Under the pieces are notes generated by a model. The model did not search any database, was not told where the DNA came from, and worked only from the letters and a program-made list of their open reading frames with translations. Below are positions 1-12,000 of a stretch of DNA of 64,000 bases, piece after piece. A program made the position numbers and the translations under genes. The DNA comes from Azolla caroliniana (Eukaryota; Polypodiophyta), in the NCBI GenBank assembly GCA_043228905.1, contig JBHGNT010000005.1, forward strand, positions 806,001-870,000, in the 5' to 3' direction. The first letter of the stretch is position 1, and each line of letters starts with the position of its first letter.

Positions 1-42
1 ACTGGTGGATAAATGGAGTTAAATTTTGATGTTAAAATGCAG

Positions 43-3000
43 ATGCCGGGCACAATCATGGCCATGGCAAGAGTCAATCGTCCTGGCATTATGATCTATG
101 GCGGAACTATTAAGGTAATAATGTACATTAATTAAAGAACCGGCTATACCCCGAACAATCCCCATTTGTGTTGATTTCTAGAAATTAATGCGAGGAACAA
201 AAAGATATTATTTCATAAGGTTACAGAATACATGATTGTTGACTGGTCCATTTTGATTATGCTTTGTATGTAGAGTTTCCATCTTTCGATTCATGGTGCT
301 TTTTTTTTGTGGCAGCCTGGTTTATCGGAGGGGAACACCTATGACATAGTTTCGGCTTTCCAGGTATTTAAATCCAATATAAGGAGTACTAGTGTTCATC
401 TCTTGCATTGACTTGGGATTCTTTTATATCCCGTTTTCTATTCTATTTTGGTGGAAAGTCTAATGGTATGTGATTGCAATTTGGGAAGGTGTATGGTGAA
501 TATGTCAATGGATCTATTAGTGATGAACAACGCAAGAAAGTACTAAAGAACTCCTGTCCAGGAGCAGGGGCATGTGGGGGTATGTACACAGCAAACACTA
601 TGGCCACTGCCATAGAGACACTGGGGATGTCACTTCCTTACAGGTATTTACTTTCTACTAGTCGAAAATGATTAGCAGTACGGAATAATATGTACACATA
701 TATGTGGATAAATGTGTACATATGTATGGATGTGTATATGCCTGATGTCAGGAATTCTGAGGAGAAAGTTAACATTAATCAAATAAAACCAAAAAAATTG
801 AAAAAACATTAAATAAGGTCATAGAAGAGAACACAATGACATGACATTGGATGTGTGTATGTAAGCATGAATAAAAATTGGTCTGCGTGTATTATGTGTG
901 TACAATGTATGTATGCATAATAGTTTAGCTGTTCAGTGAAAGGATTTTCATGTAGGCATAAATATCTCTTTAAGCATATGAGTGAAAATGATGGATTCAA
1001 TCTGCATCTACTAATGTTTATATTTTATGATGGCTTATTTCAGTTCCTCCATTCCTGCTGAAGACCCTTTGAAACTCGATGAATGCCGCATGGCTGGGAA
1101 ATACATGTTAGAGCTTTTAAAGAAAGATTTGAAGCCTAGGGACATCATCACCAGAAAATCACTACACAATGCTATGGTTATGGTAATGGCTCTGGGTGGA
1201 TCAACAAATGCTGTCCTTCACCTTATTGCCATAGCTAGGTAAAGTTCTCTCTTTTTGACCTTATTCTTGTTTATAGATACAAAGTAACAAATGTTTCTGT
1301 GACCATTTGTTTTCAAATCGGAAAATGAAAATATTAATTTCTATATCTATGATGCATATTGAACATTGTACAGATCAGTGGGAATAGATTTGAAACTTGA
1401 TGATTTCCAGAAAGTGAGTGATAAGGTTCCCCTCCTTGCAGACCTCAAACCGAGTGGGAAATATGTCATGGAGGATCTTCACAAGGTAATTGATGATGCT
1501 AGATCATTGTAATAACATTCATGCATATGCAAGAATTAACCTATGTTTGGGGTATATTTTGAAAATTTTAATATCTTAGGTTGGAGGCACACCTGCAGTC
1601 ATTAAATACTTGCTAAAGAAGGGTTTCATTGATGGTGATTGTATGACAGGTTTATTTTTAAGCTCTTTCTTTTAGCATGATAATATTATCTTGACATAAA
1701 GCTGGGAAAAATTACTTTAAATATGCTTGTGTATAGGAGATTCATAAAAGTATTCTTGCTTATTTGAAAAGCATATTCAAAGCATATTCGAAGTATATTC
1801 TTTGTTTCTATGAATTCAGTAACTGGAAAAACATTGGCCGAAAATGTGGCTGGATGCCCAGCATTGTCAGAAGGCCAGGCAAGTTATGTAATCCTATTCT
1901 CTTTTGCTAACTCATGAAGATTGATCTTTTGAAGGGATCATTTGGCATGATTTTGCTTTGAAACTTTTGGCAGAAAATAATCTTACCAATTGAGAAGCCC
2001 GTTAAGGAAACTGGACATATTCAAATTTTATATGGAAATTTGGCTCCTGAAGGGTCTGTAGCCAAGATAACTGGAAAAGAGGGCATGTACTTTTCAGGTA
2101 GATATTCTTGTCATTGAATTGAGTGAACCTCTATTTCTTCGATATCTTATCCTAATACCTGTAACTTTTTGGACATTCACCCAAACGTTGCTAATATTTT
2201 CCACAAATTTGCGGCAATACCCTTAATATGCACTTTATACCAATTGGGGGTGTTGCAAAATTTGAAATTATACAGTTGTTCTTAGCGTGTTTTCTTGGTT
2301 TTGATTCAAATTGATTTGATTGCAATTTTCTTAGTTTCAACAACTATGGTTAAAATATAGCTTTTATCCCTTGTTAATCTACTATATATAGATATTGCAT
2401 AGTTTTTAAAAACACTATAGGTGTTCTGGTAAACGTCCAAAATGTAAGGATTTTTGGCTTGCCTTCCTTTGAATATATCTTATCTAATTGCAATTTCTTT
2501 TGCCTCAGTCATGGTTAAGTGATCAATGAAGAATTTTTCAGGTTCCGCTCGTGTTTTCGAAGGAGAAGAAGCAATGTTGAGTGCACTTTTAGAGAACCCA
2601 CAAAGTTTTAAAGTAAATAAAATTAAAAACTTTGGCTTCTTCAACCAAAAATCCCACGAAGTTTGGTTCATAACATAATGTTTGTGAAGTAGGGAACGGT
2701 AATAGTTATCAGAGGTGAAGGCCCGAAAGGTGGTCCTGGCATGCCTGAAATTACCAGATATATCCAGAATGATATGAAATAGGGTTTTAAAAATGATATT
2801 GGAAGAAACATTACGGGGTATCAGATATTGTTACGGTATCTAGAATTTTGAAAAACCAAATTGGATGAAGAAGTCTCTCTCCATGCCAAACTTGTGAATC
2901 TTCTAGCGACTAGGTGGCATCCACTCTTTAACTTTTTGTCACCTGACTTTAAAACTAGAAATTTGTTGTCTTCAATGATTCTTTGATGCAGCTCTCAAAT

Positions 3001-6000
3001 ACGCTTGTGTTTGGAGTGCAACTTGTGATTGTCCAGTGCTTCATGCTTCTGTAGCCCAATGTTCTTGGTAATACGAACTTGTATTCCATGAAAAAATATT
3101 GTGTTCAACCTCATACAGTAGTTGGACATGCAATTAAGTAAAAATGAATTTTCGAAATAACTCTCATTTCACTTATAGAGATGATGAATTTAGATGTTCA
3201 AGGTTAACCCCCAATGCAGGTAGGGGGTCCCATAGCACTTGTTCAAGATGGGGATACAATCACCATCAATGTTGACAAACGGACAATAGACTTGCGGGGA
3301 TTTCGCTGAAGCGGTAAGGTCTAACGTGGTGTACCTGTGGAACGGGTGTATAGACGCTAGCGAAACCAGGAGGGCCCTGGAACTGAACGTCGGGCAAGGG
3401 GGAATGAATCGGCTGATGGAAGAAGTGGCGGCTCGCCACGTGGAGACAGTCCACTACTCGGCGTCGGCAGGAATCCGGGTCGGGAGCGATGAAGGCCGGA
3501 AGACGAAGGACTCTGGGTTCTGGCCGTTGATGCTAGAAGGCCTCGCCGCCGTACGATTGAGGAAAGAGGAAGCGGACTACACGAAAAGACAGGTCCGGGA
3601 GGTAACTGGGTGGAGTGACCCGGTTGAAGAAAAGACGGGCTTCGTCGAAGCCGCGTGCCAGAACTACGAGGTTCTGATGGAAGAGAAGTGTGCGGGAGAG
3701 ACAGGAGGGGCTGGACCCTCGGAACGGTATGAGACCCGGTTCGGGCAGAGGTAGAATGATGCCGGTGCACCCGACGCACCGGATAAGGCCAAGAAGGCCG
3801 ATTACCGGTTGAGCACAAAGATCGAAAGGGCCACGGACCTACGAAAGGTCTTGGAGGAACGGATCCTCGACAACAAAGTGGAGCTGTCTTTGAGGGAAGT
3901 GCTCGGGATCGCCAAGAAGGAGTTCCACGACTCCATCGTAGACTTGGTGAAGCGAAAAAGGCTTTCGACGGAGCCGGAGACGGAGCCGGAGACGGAGAAG
4001 CCAGTGGAGGTGCGAACGACGCACCTAGAAGAGATGGCCCTGGAAGACGAGTTGGCGGAAAGCCACTATTCGAGGCTACATTGGGCCAGAGCCACTACGG
4101 AGACCCCCGTTAAGATCGGAGATGTCCAGGAGCCGGTGGTGGCGTTGGTAGACCACGGTTCGGAAATCAACCTGATGTCCATGGACTTTTACAAGAAGGG
4201 CAAGTGGCCGATCAACACCAAGCATGGGTGGAAAATACGAGCGGCGATGCGTGCCACGGAGGAGCTACACGGAGCCTGCCCAAATGTACGAGTGAAAATC
4301 GGTGATGTCGAGATCGATCATCACTTCTTTGTGTAGGAGACATCCTCGCACCCGGTGATACTCGGAGAACCATACATCACAACAGCACGAATGGAGACGA
4401 AGGTGCTGGACAACGGTTCGGTGTACGCGCGAGTCAAGAGCTAAGACATGCGTCACTCCGTTCAGTTTTTGACGGTCCGACCATACCGCGAGACCCTTGG
4501 CGGCGAAAATCGAGGGGATTTTTAAAGAGGGCTATCAAGGTGTGGGGCCGCGATAGTCCAGACACTCCGGAAAACCCCACACGTGTATTGTAGGCAGAAG
4601 AACTTGTACCATAGGTAGGAAGTTTTGGTTCTCCGATAGCGGAGGTTGTACAATAACCGGCGTCGCTGGTTGAGAGAAGAAGCGGGCAGAAGAGCAACTC
4701 AGGACATGCGGTGTTCTCGCCCCGGAAGAGGAAATCAACGGCGCCGTGGAGGCGGTCTCTCTTGACGACACCTTGGGGGAGTTATGGAAGGTGTTCGACG
4801 AGGGCCTTAGTGAAGACCGAACGATTCCGGTATGTTTGGAAAAGATGTACGAAGTCATCGCCGACTTCGATAGAGAACTGGACTCGGATCGGACGGCCCG
4901 AGTGGATACAAAGTACAAAATAGTGTATCGGAAGGTGAGGCCACTCAGGACACCCTTGCCGGAGGGCAACGAGTTACGAATGAAAGGGGTCGCGTCGGAC
5001 CCGAGTTTACGAGATCCGGCCAACATAGGACATCGATTCATCGACATAACGCTACGAGAGCTCAAGGTCGGTGGGGTGGCTTTCTATTGCTGGCGGAGGA
5101 GGACCGGTTTCGGGGAATTCTCGGGAGGCACGAAAAGGCCTTCGCATTCTCGCCGGAGGAAATCGGGTGCGTAGACCCGATGATTGTAGAATCGATGGTG
5201 ATCTTCACGGTACCGCATGTACTGTGGAATCTCAAACCGATTCCAGTACCCAGAGCTCACATCCCGAAGTTGATGGAGCTGCTTAAACAGAAGGTGGATA
5301 TGGTCATCCTCGAACCGTCGAGTGCCCCATATTCTAATTGGTGGTTTACCGTGCCCAAGAAGAACGGCACGTTGTGCTTCATTCAAGACCTGCAACCAGT
5401 CAACAAGGTGACCATTCGGAACGCAAGAATCGGACCGGCCATAGACGAGTTCACGGAGGCCTTCGCGGCCGTGTGCCGATTTCTGATCAAAGAAGTGGAA
5501 TGCAAGTACCGGTGCGTATGGAAGATCGTAGCCGACCGCGGAGAACTTAATGCACAAGAGGCTAAAGAGCTGTTTGACCGACTAGGTGTTAAACTCTCAC
5601 TCCCCACGACGTACAATCCGGAGGCGAACAAGGTGGAATGCGGACACGGGCTGATCGTCAAAGCGTTAGTGCGGGTATGCGAAGGCCAAGTCAGAAATCG
5701 GTCGTGACTCCTACCCTATGCGTTGTGGGCCGACCGAACTACGCACAGTTCGGTAACCAGGTTCATGCCGACGGAGTTGATGTACGGGCAGAAGCCGGTC
5801 ATGCCAATGGAGCGAACGATCTCCTCATGGGCTGCGGTGGACTGGAAGGACGAGAAGGCATGGATTCGACAGCTCGAGCGAAGACCGGAGGATGTGGAAC
5901 GAGCCATGGAAAAGCCGTGGACCGCGAGGGTGAAGAACAAAGAACGATTCGACAGGACCCACCGACTACGGCCGAGGAAAATCGAGGAAGGCGACTGAGT

Positions 6001-9000
6001 TCTGGTATATGACAGCAGCCTCGACAACCAGCTCAAGGCAATACGGAAGTTTGTAAGGAGGTGGTTTGGGCCTTATGTGGTGGCAGGCGCCAACGACAAT
6101 GGGACCTACCATCTCACGGAGCTCGACGGTATGAGGATGGCGATACCGGTGGTGGGAAAAAGGATCAAAGCATTTAAAAAGCAGCACGAGGATGAATCGG
6201 ACCCGGAAGACCCGGAAGACTTGGATAATGAGGACGACCGGCTCAGAGCGAATGGAGATCCGGAGGATGAAGGGTAAGCACGGGCCGGTCTTCTCTAACA
6301 AGAGTCTATTTTGGCGCATACTGGTGGATGCGCGGTTAGATGGGGGCGGATGTCGTGGAGAAAACCGTCCCTAGCCGGAATCGGAGAATAATGAGCATGA
6401 ATCGGCCCTTACACGCGGGCACAAGTTTTGTTATAATATATATAAATAGGTACAAGGCGGCTGATATAAATATCTTGGATAACACGCATTTGTTAGGTAG
6501 AAAATCGAGGCGTATCTTTGTCCGAAAGGACAGAGAATAAAGATGATGTAACGACCTCTCTCCTTGGGATATAAAAGAGAGGGAGAGGAATCGCAGAGGG
6601 GTTTTTTTTTTTGTCGAGGACGAAGTGCTCCCGGACTAGAGACCAAGCTCTGCTCCTCCGGCTTTCGATATCTTTCTCTGTGCAGGGTTTTGAGAGTCTA
6701 AATTTGCTCCGCGGAACGCTCGTGTGCTTCCGACAAGGTCTCCATCTCACTCTTCTGTGTGTGTGTGTGTGCGTGGTCGTGAGAGATTGTTGCGCACCAT
6801 CCCACCAGTTGTAACCCCTTTTTGTTTGATATATTTATACACATACGAACATTTGTCTTCTTCCAATCGATCACGGTTTCTGTGTATTTGTCTATGTGTG
6901 TGGACGCACGACCGATGTCTTTCTTGCTCCTACTCCTGATCGATTATTCCTCGGTCCAAGTCCCCCGCGGTCCTGCCTCATTCTGTACGCACGCGCGTAA
7001 CAACGCGACACCGGAGAGCTCACTGAACTCGTTCGGAAACTGCGGTTGAAGTTTGCCATGAAGGACCTCGGTTCGGCAAGACACATACTTGGTATAAAGA
7101 TTAGTCGGCATCGCGATAAACGACAACTTTTCTTGTCTCAAACCGACTACATTGGATGTGTCTCTGAATGCTTCAACATGCACTCGACCAAGTCTGCTTT
7201 GACCCCGCTCCCCATTAACCTTCGGCTGTCTCAGCGAGACTGCCCGACGTCCGGTCCAGAGGGGAAAGATATAAAGTCGGTATCATATGCACTGGCAGTC
7301 GGTTCCCTTATGTACGCAATGGTCATGACACGGCCTGACCCCGCTCCCCATTAACCTTCGGCTGTCTCAGCGAGACTGCCCAACATCCGGTCTGGAGGGG
7401 AAAGATATAAAGTCGGTATTTTATGCACCAGCAATCGGCTCCCTTATGTACGCAATGGTTACGACACGGCTTGATATTTCTCACATCGTAGGAGTCGTTA
7501 GCAGATTCATGCACAACCTAGGCCGATCGCATTGGAACGCAGTCAAGCATGTGTTCAGATATCTAGTTGGCACAAAAGACCACGACATTCTTTTTGGCCC
7601 AAACTCAACCTCAGGCGTAGTCGGTTACACCGACTCAGACTTCGCTGACTGCGTGGACAGTCGGAAATCAACAACCGGATATTGTTTCAAATTCGGCAAT
7701 GGAGCAATCTTGTGTAAAATTTGAAATTATATAGTTGTTCTTAGGGTGTTTTCTTGGTTTTGATTCAAATTGATTTGATTGCAATTTTCTTAGTTTCAAC
7801 AACTATGGTTAAAATATAGCTTTTATCCCTTGTTAATCTACTATATATAGATATTGCATAGTTTTTAAAAACACTATAGGTGTTCTGGTAAACGTCCAAA
7901 ATGTTAAGGATTTTTGGCTTGCCTTCCTTTGAATATATCGTATCTAATTGCAATTTCTTTTGCCTCAATCATGGTTAAGTGATCAATGAAGTCTTTTTCA
8001 GGTCCCGCTCGTGTTTTCGAAGGAGAAGAAGCAATGTTGAGTGCACTTTTAGAGGACCCACAAAGTTTTAAAGTAAATAAAATTAAAAACTTTTGCTTCT
8101 TCAACCAAAAATCCCATGAAGGTTGGTTCATAACATAATGTTTGTGAAGTAGGGAGCGGTAATAGTTATCAGAGGTGAAGGTCCGAAAGGTGGTCCTGGC
8201 ATGCCTGAAATGCTCACACCAACGAGTGCTATCATGGGAGCTGGACTTGGAAAGGTGCGGTAATTAGTATGTCAGAACTCTTGTTTACACTTATAAATGT
8301 CATTGAGATTATTGAATATATAGTAACCATTCGGTTAAGTGCGCACTTTGAACGCAAGGAAGAAGTGCACACTTAACTGAACCACACACTTAGGGCTTTT
8401 TTACTCGAATCTTTTTTTCCCCAATTTTTTTTTCTTCTCATGCAAAACTTGTTTCGTAAAAACCATTCTTCTGGTTTTTCTTCTACAATAGAACTTTAAC
8501 TCATAGGAAGCTAAACAAGTTTTTAATTAGTCTGTCAAGCTTGATCACTCTCACCTATTGTGGTAATCTATTCGTTGTTCTATTCTCCAATAAAACTTGA
8601 GCATTTCGTATGTTGAAGATTGTTCTAATTTGTTTATAGAATTTTTTAGCTAATGGAAGTGATTTTCAAGGTTTCAACCCTAGGAAAACCTTTTCTTTAA
8701 TGTGAAATTGCAAGTTTTTTCTCTTATGGATGTTGAGTAATTGGAACTATCATCTTGAAAGCAACTATTTTTGACCCTACAATCCAGTTTATGGAGCTTT
8801 ATAGGCGCAAATATATTATGAAATTTGTGTTTTCTTGCATGGATTAGAACTCTGCATAAAGTAAGAAGAAGATGAACCAGAAAGGAGAGGGAGCAAGGAG
8901 AAGGAATTACAAGAAAGAAATAAAAGAAGGAAGTAGAAGATGATGAAGAGGGAAAGGGGAAGTAGAAGGAATAATAAGAATTAAGAACTCATTAGAAGAA

Positions 9001-12000
9001 GGGAAGGAGTATTAGTACCAACAAACATCATGAAAAGGAAATACATACTATAAAAGAAGAAGAATCAAGGAGATGCAATGGATCAAGAAGAACGAAACAA
9101 ATTAGGATCAATAAGAATCGAGAAAAATTAGTGGTAGAGGATAGAATAAGGAAAAGAAGGAAGAAGAATAAGAAGCATAAGAAGAAGCATCAATAACAGG
9201 AAGCAATAGAAAGAGTAATGGGGTAAGGAAGTAGTAGGAAGGAGGGAACGAAGAGGAATAAATGATATCACTCAATGTGAAATTAGCTAATTAGCATACA
9301 TATCACTCAATGTCAAATTGGCTAATTAGCATACATATCACTCAATGTCAAATTGGCTAATTAGCATACATATCACTCAATGTGCAATAAATCTGATTTT
9401 TGTATGATTTTATTGTTTTCTTAATGTTTGGAACATAGTTTAAATTTGGTTAGATGTAATTTCATCATGAAACAATGTAATTTGATCGGGATTTTGACCT
9501 CTATAAAATGTGCACTTAATAGAATGGCACACTTAAGTGGGCACACACTTAACCAAATGGTTACTGTATATGATATAAATTTCGTGTCAACCAGTTTTAT
9601 GTTAGAGAAACCATCTGTAAGGGACATATTTTGCATTAAAGGTTTTCATATCTATTGAAACTTAGAAAAATCCTCTAGTTTGTCATTATTTTGAATATCA
9701 ACTGGCTTTTATCCATATAAGTTTAATGAAATTATAGTTTTATGTAGAGAAAACATATTGTTGGGAAATTTGGTCCCTCTAGATGGGAATCGGACGAGCT
9801 GGAGGAAGAAACCAGACCGGAAGGTATCCGACTGGATCCGGTGTGAATTAGAAGTAGGGAAATATTAGTAAATATGTTTGGATGCGTTTGTTGAGGCTAT
9901 ATTTAACAATCGGCAACAGTTCGGTTTGAACTGAACCGAACCGCAAAACCGCGGTTTAACGGCTTAACAGTTTCAACAGTTCGGTTCGGTTTCAACAGTC
10001 AAAAACCGCGGTTTAAACGGTTTTTTATTTTTATTTTAAAAAAATTTTAAAAATTGTTTTTAAACAATCTTTTCATTTTTAGACCTTATTCTCACATTTT
10101 AGGAACATCTTAAAAATTTTAAAATTTAATAAAAATGAAATATTATAAATTTTAAAAAATAAAAAATTTGACCTATGTTGAAAAACCGAAACCAAACCAT
10201 GAAACCACGGTTTTTACGGTTTAATGGTTTAAAGGTTTGAAAAATGATTACTGGTTCGGTTTAATGTTTTCATGTTTCGGTTCAGGTTTCAATAATATTA
10301 AATGGTTCGGTTTGGACCCTCTCAAATTGAACCAAACCAAACCGTTGCCGATTGTTAGCCATATTTGTAAATAGCCCTTGTCATGAATTGAGAGTAGGAG
10401 AGATCAAAGGTTACAAAGAGTAGGCTAAGAGGCTGAAGACTGGCGTTGAACCGAATGAGTTGTAATGAATAAATAGACACTTATTTATAGGTCTTTATGG
10501 AGTATTCTAGAATGTTCTCGAATATTTAAGATATTTAATATAATCATGGAATATTTTAGAATGTTCTAGAATACTCTAAATATCTTGTAATAACTAATAA
10601 TATTATTATTATGAGTATACAACATATATGTTATTATAATGGTTAAAAGGTCTAACACATGGACAAAGACGTTGTGGGTTCGAATCCTTGGAAGCGAAAT
10701 TGTATGTCATGAAACTCTAAATATCTTGTAATAACTAATAATATAATTATTATGGCTATACATCATATATGTTTTTTTATAATGGTTAAAGGTCTAAACA
10801 CATAGACAAAGATGTTGTGGGTTCGAATACTTGTAAGCCAAACTGTATGTCTTCATGACATTATCCCCCTTTTCGACGACGAGTTCCACGAGTCAAAAGA
10901 CAAGACTTTGAACTGGGCTTATGAGGATATTTGTTGTGAAATGCAGCAACCATGTTGGAGGCATTAGCAAGATTCTCAGGAGGCTCCCATGTTCGCTCAT
11001 TAGGTGTATAACCAAACCAGTCAACCAAATAATACATTTTGTTGCGGATGACCTTGGAGTCGAGAATGAGAACAACTTCATAATCAGATACATTAGAAAC
11101 TTCGATTGGAGGTGGGGGAGATGTAAGACGACCCGGAATAGAGTTTCTTGCCATTGTTGATTCTTTTCAACAATGGTATCATTTCTTGGAGGGTTCTTCT
11201 CAACATATCATTGTTTACGATGATCACAAAAAGCTAACGTACTTCCAACGTGCTCGAGTCTTGAGTCGTCGACAAGCTTGTTGGGCGCAATTCTTAACTC
11301 GTTTTGATTTTGTCATTCTATATTGCCTTGGTTTGAACTGAATGAGTTGTAATGAATGAATCGACACCTATTTATAGGTCCTTATGGAGTATTCTAGAAT
11401 GTTCTAGAATATTTATGATATTTAATATAATCATGGAATATTCTAGAATGTTCTAGAATACTCTAAATATTCTGTAATAACTAATAATATAATTATTATG
11501 ACTATACAACATATATGTTATTATAATGGTTAAAGGTCTAACAATAGACAAAGACGTGGGTTTGAATCATTGTAAGCGAAATTGTATGTCATGAAACTCT
11601 AAATATCTTGTAATAACTAATAATATAATTATTATGACTATACATTATATATGTTTTTATAATGGTTAAAGGTCTAACACATAGACAAAGACATTGTGGG
11701 TTCGAATCCTTGTAAGCCAAACTGTAGTGAATTTTTTTTAGTATTGTACAGTGTGAGTGAGTGTTAGTCATCTCGTTGAGTGAGTTGTGGGTGGAATTGC
11801 ATATAGCAAGTGCGAGGTTGTTGCCTTTGCAGCAGGGCAGCCATAGCCAAAGAGAGAGAGAGAAAGAAAAAGAGGTAGCGAGAGCTTCTCCATTATAACC
11901 GGTTGTCGACAAAGTGTACGAGCTCAAGTTGGTGCCTGCGAGTTCGTTCCTTGTATATTTCTCTCATAGTGATTTGTTCGGTGTTTGTGGACACTCGTGG

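Larger units (their letters stand above)
10434..11731 (-). mobile_element. Rearranged chromovirus (Ty3/gypsy) remnant in the copia B 5' LTR
   Basis: Two direct repeats of about 400 bp (10447-10847 and 11334-11726) act as LTRs around only about 480 bp of interior. In minus orientation the chromodomain end is followed by the purine tract AAAAGGGGGATAA and the LTR start TGTCATGAAGAC (plus 10860 leftwards). Each LTR contains two tandem modules of about 140 bp. The interior is a chromodomain on the minus strand and an RNase H piece on the plus strand, so it has been both deleted and inverted. Confidence 0.65.

Noticed and set aside
9266-9384. Possible CRISPR-like array from evenly spaced 35-bp units
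   Set aside because: Units are directly abutting with no spacers, and the genome is a plant.
10677-10687. tRNA gene suggested by GGTTCGAATCC
   Set aside because: No acceptor stem or anticodon arm can be formed; treated as SINE-like or tRNA-like repeat modules instead.
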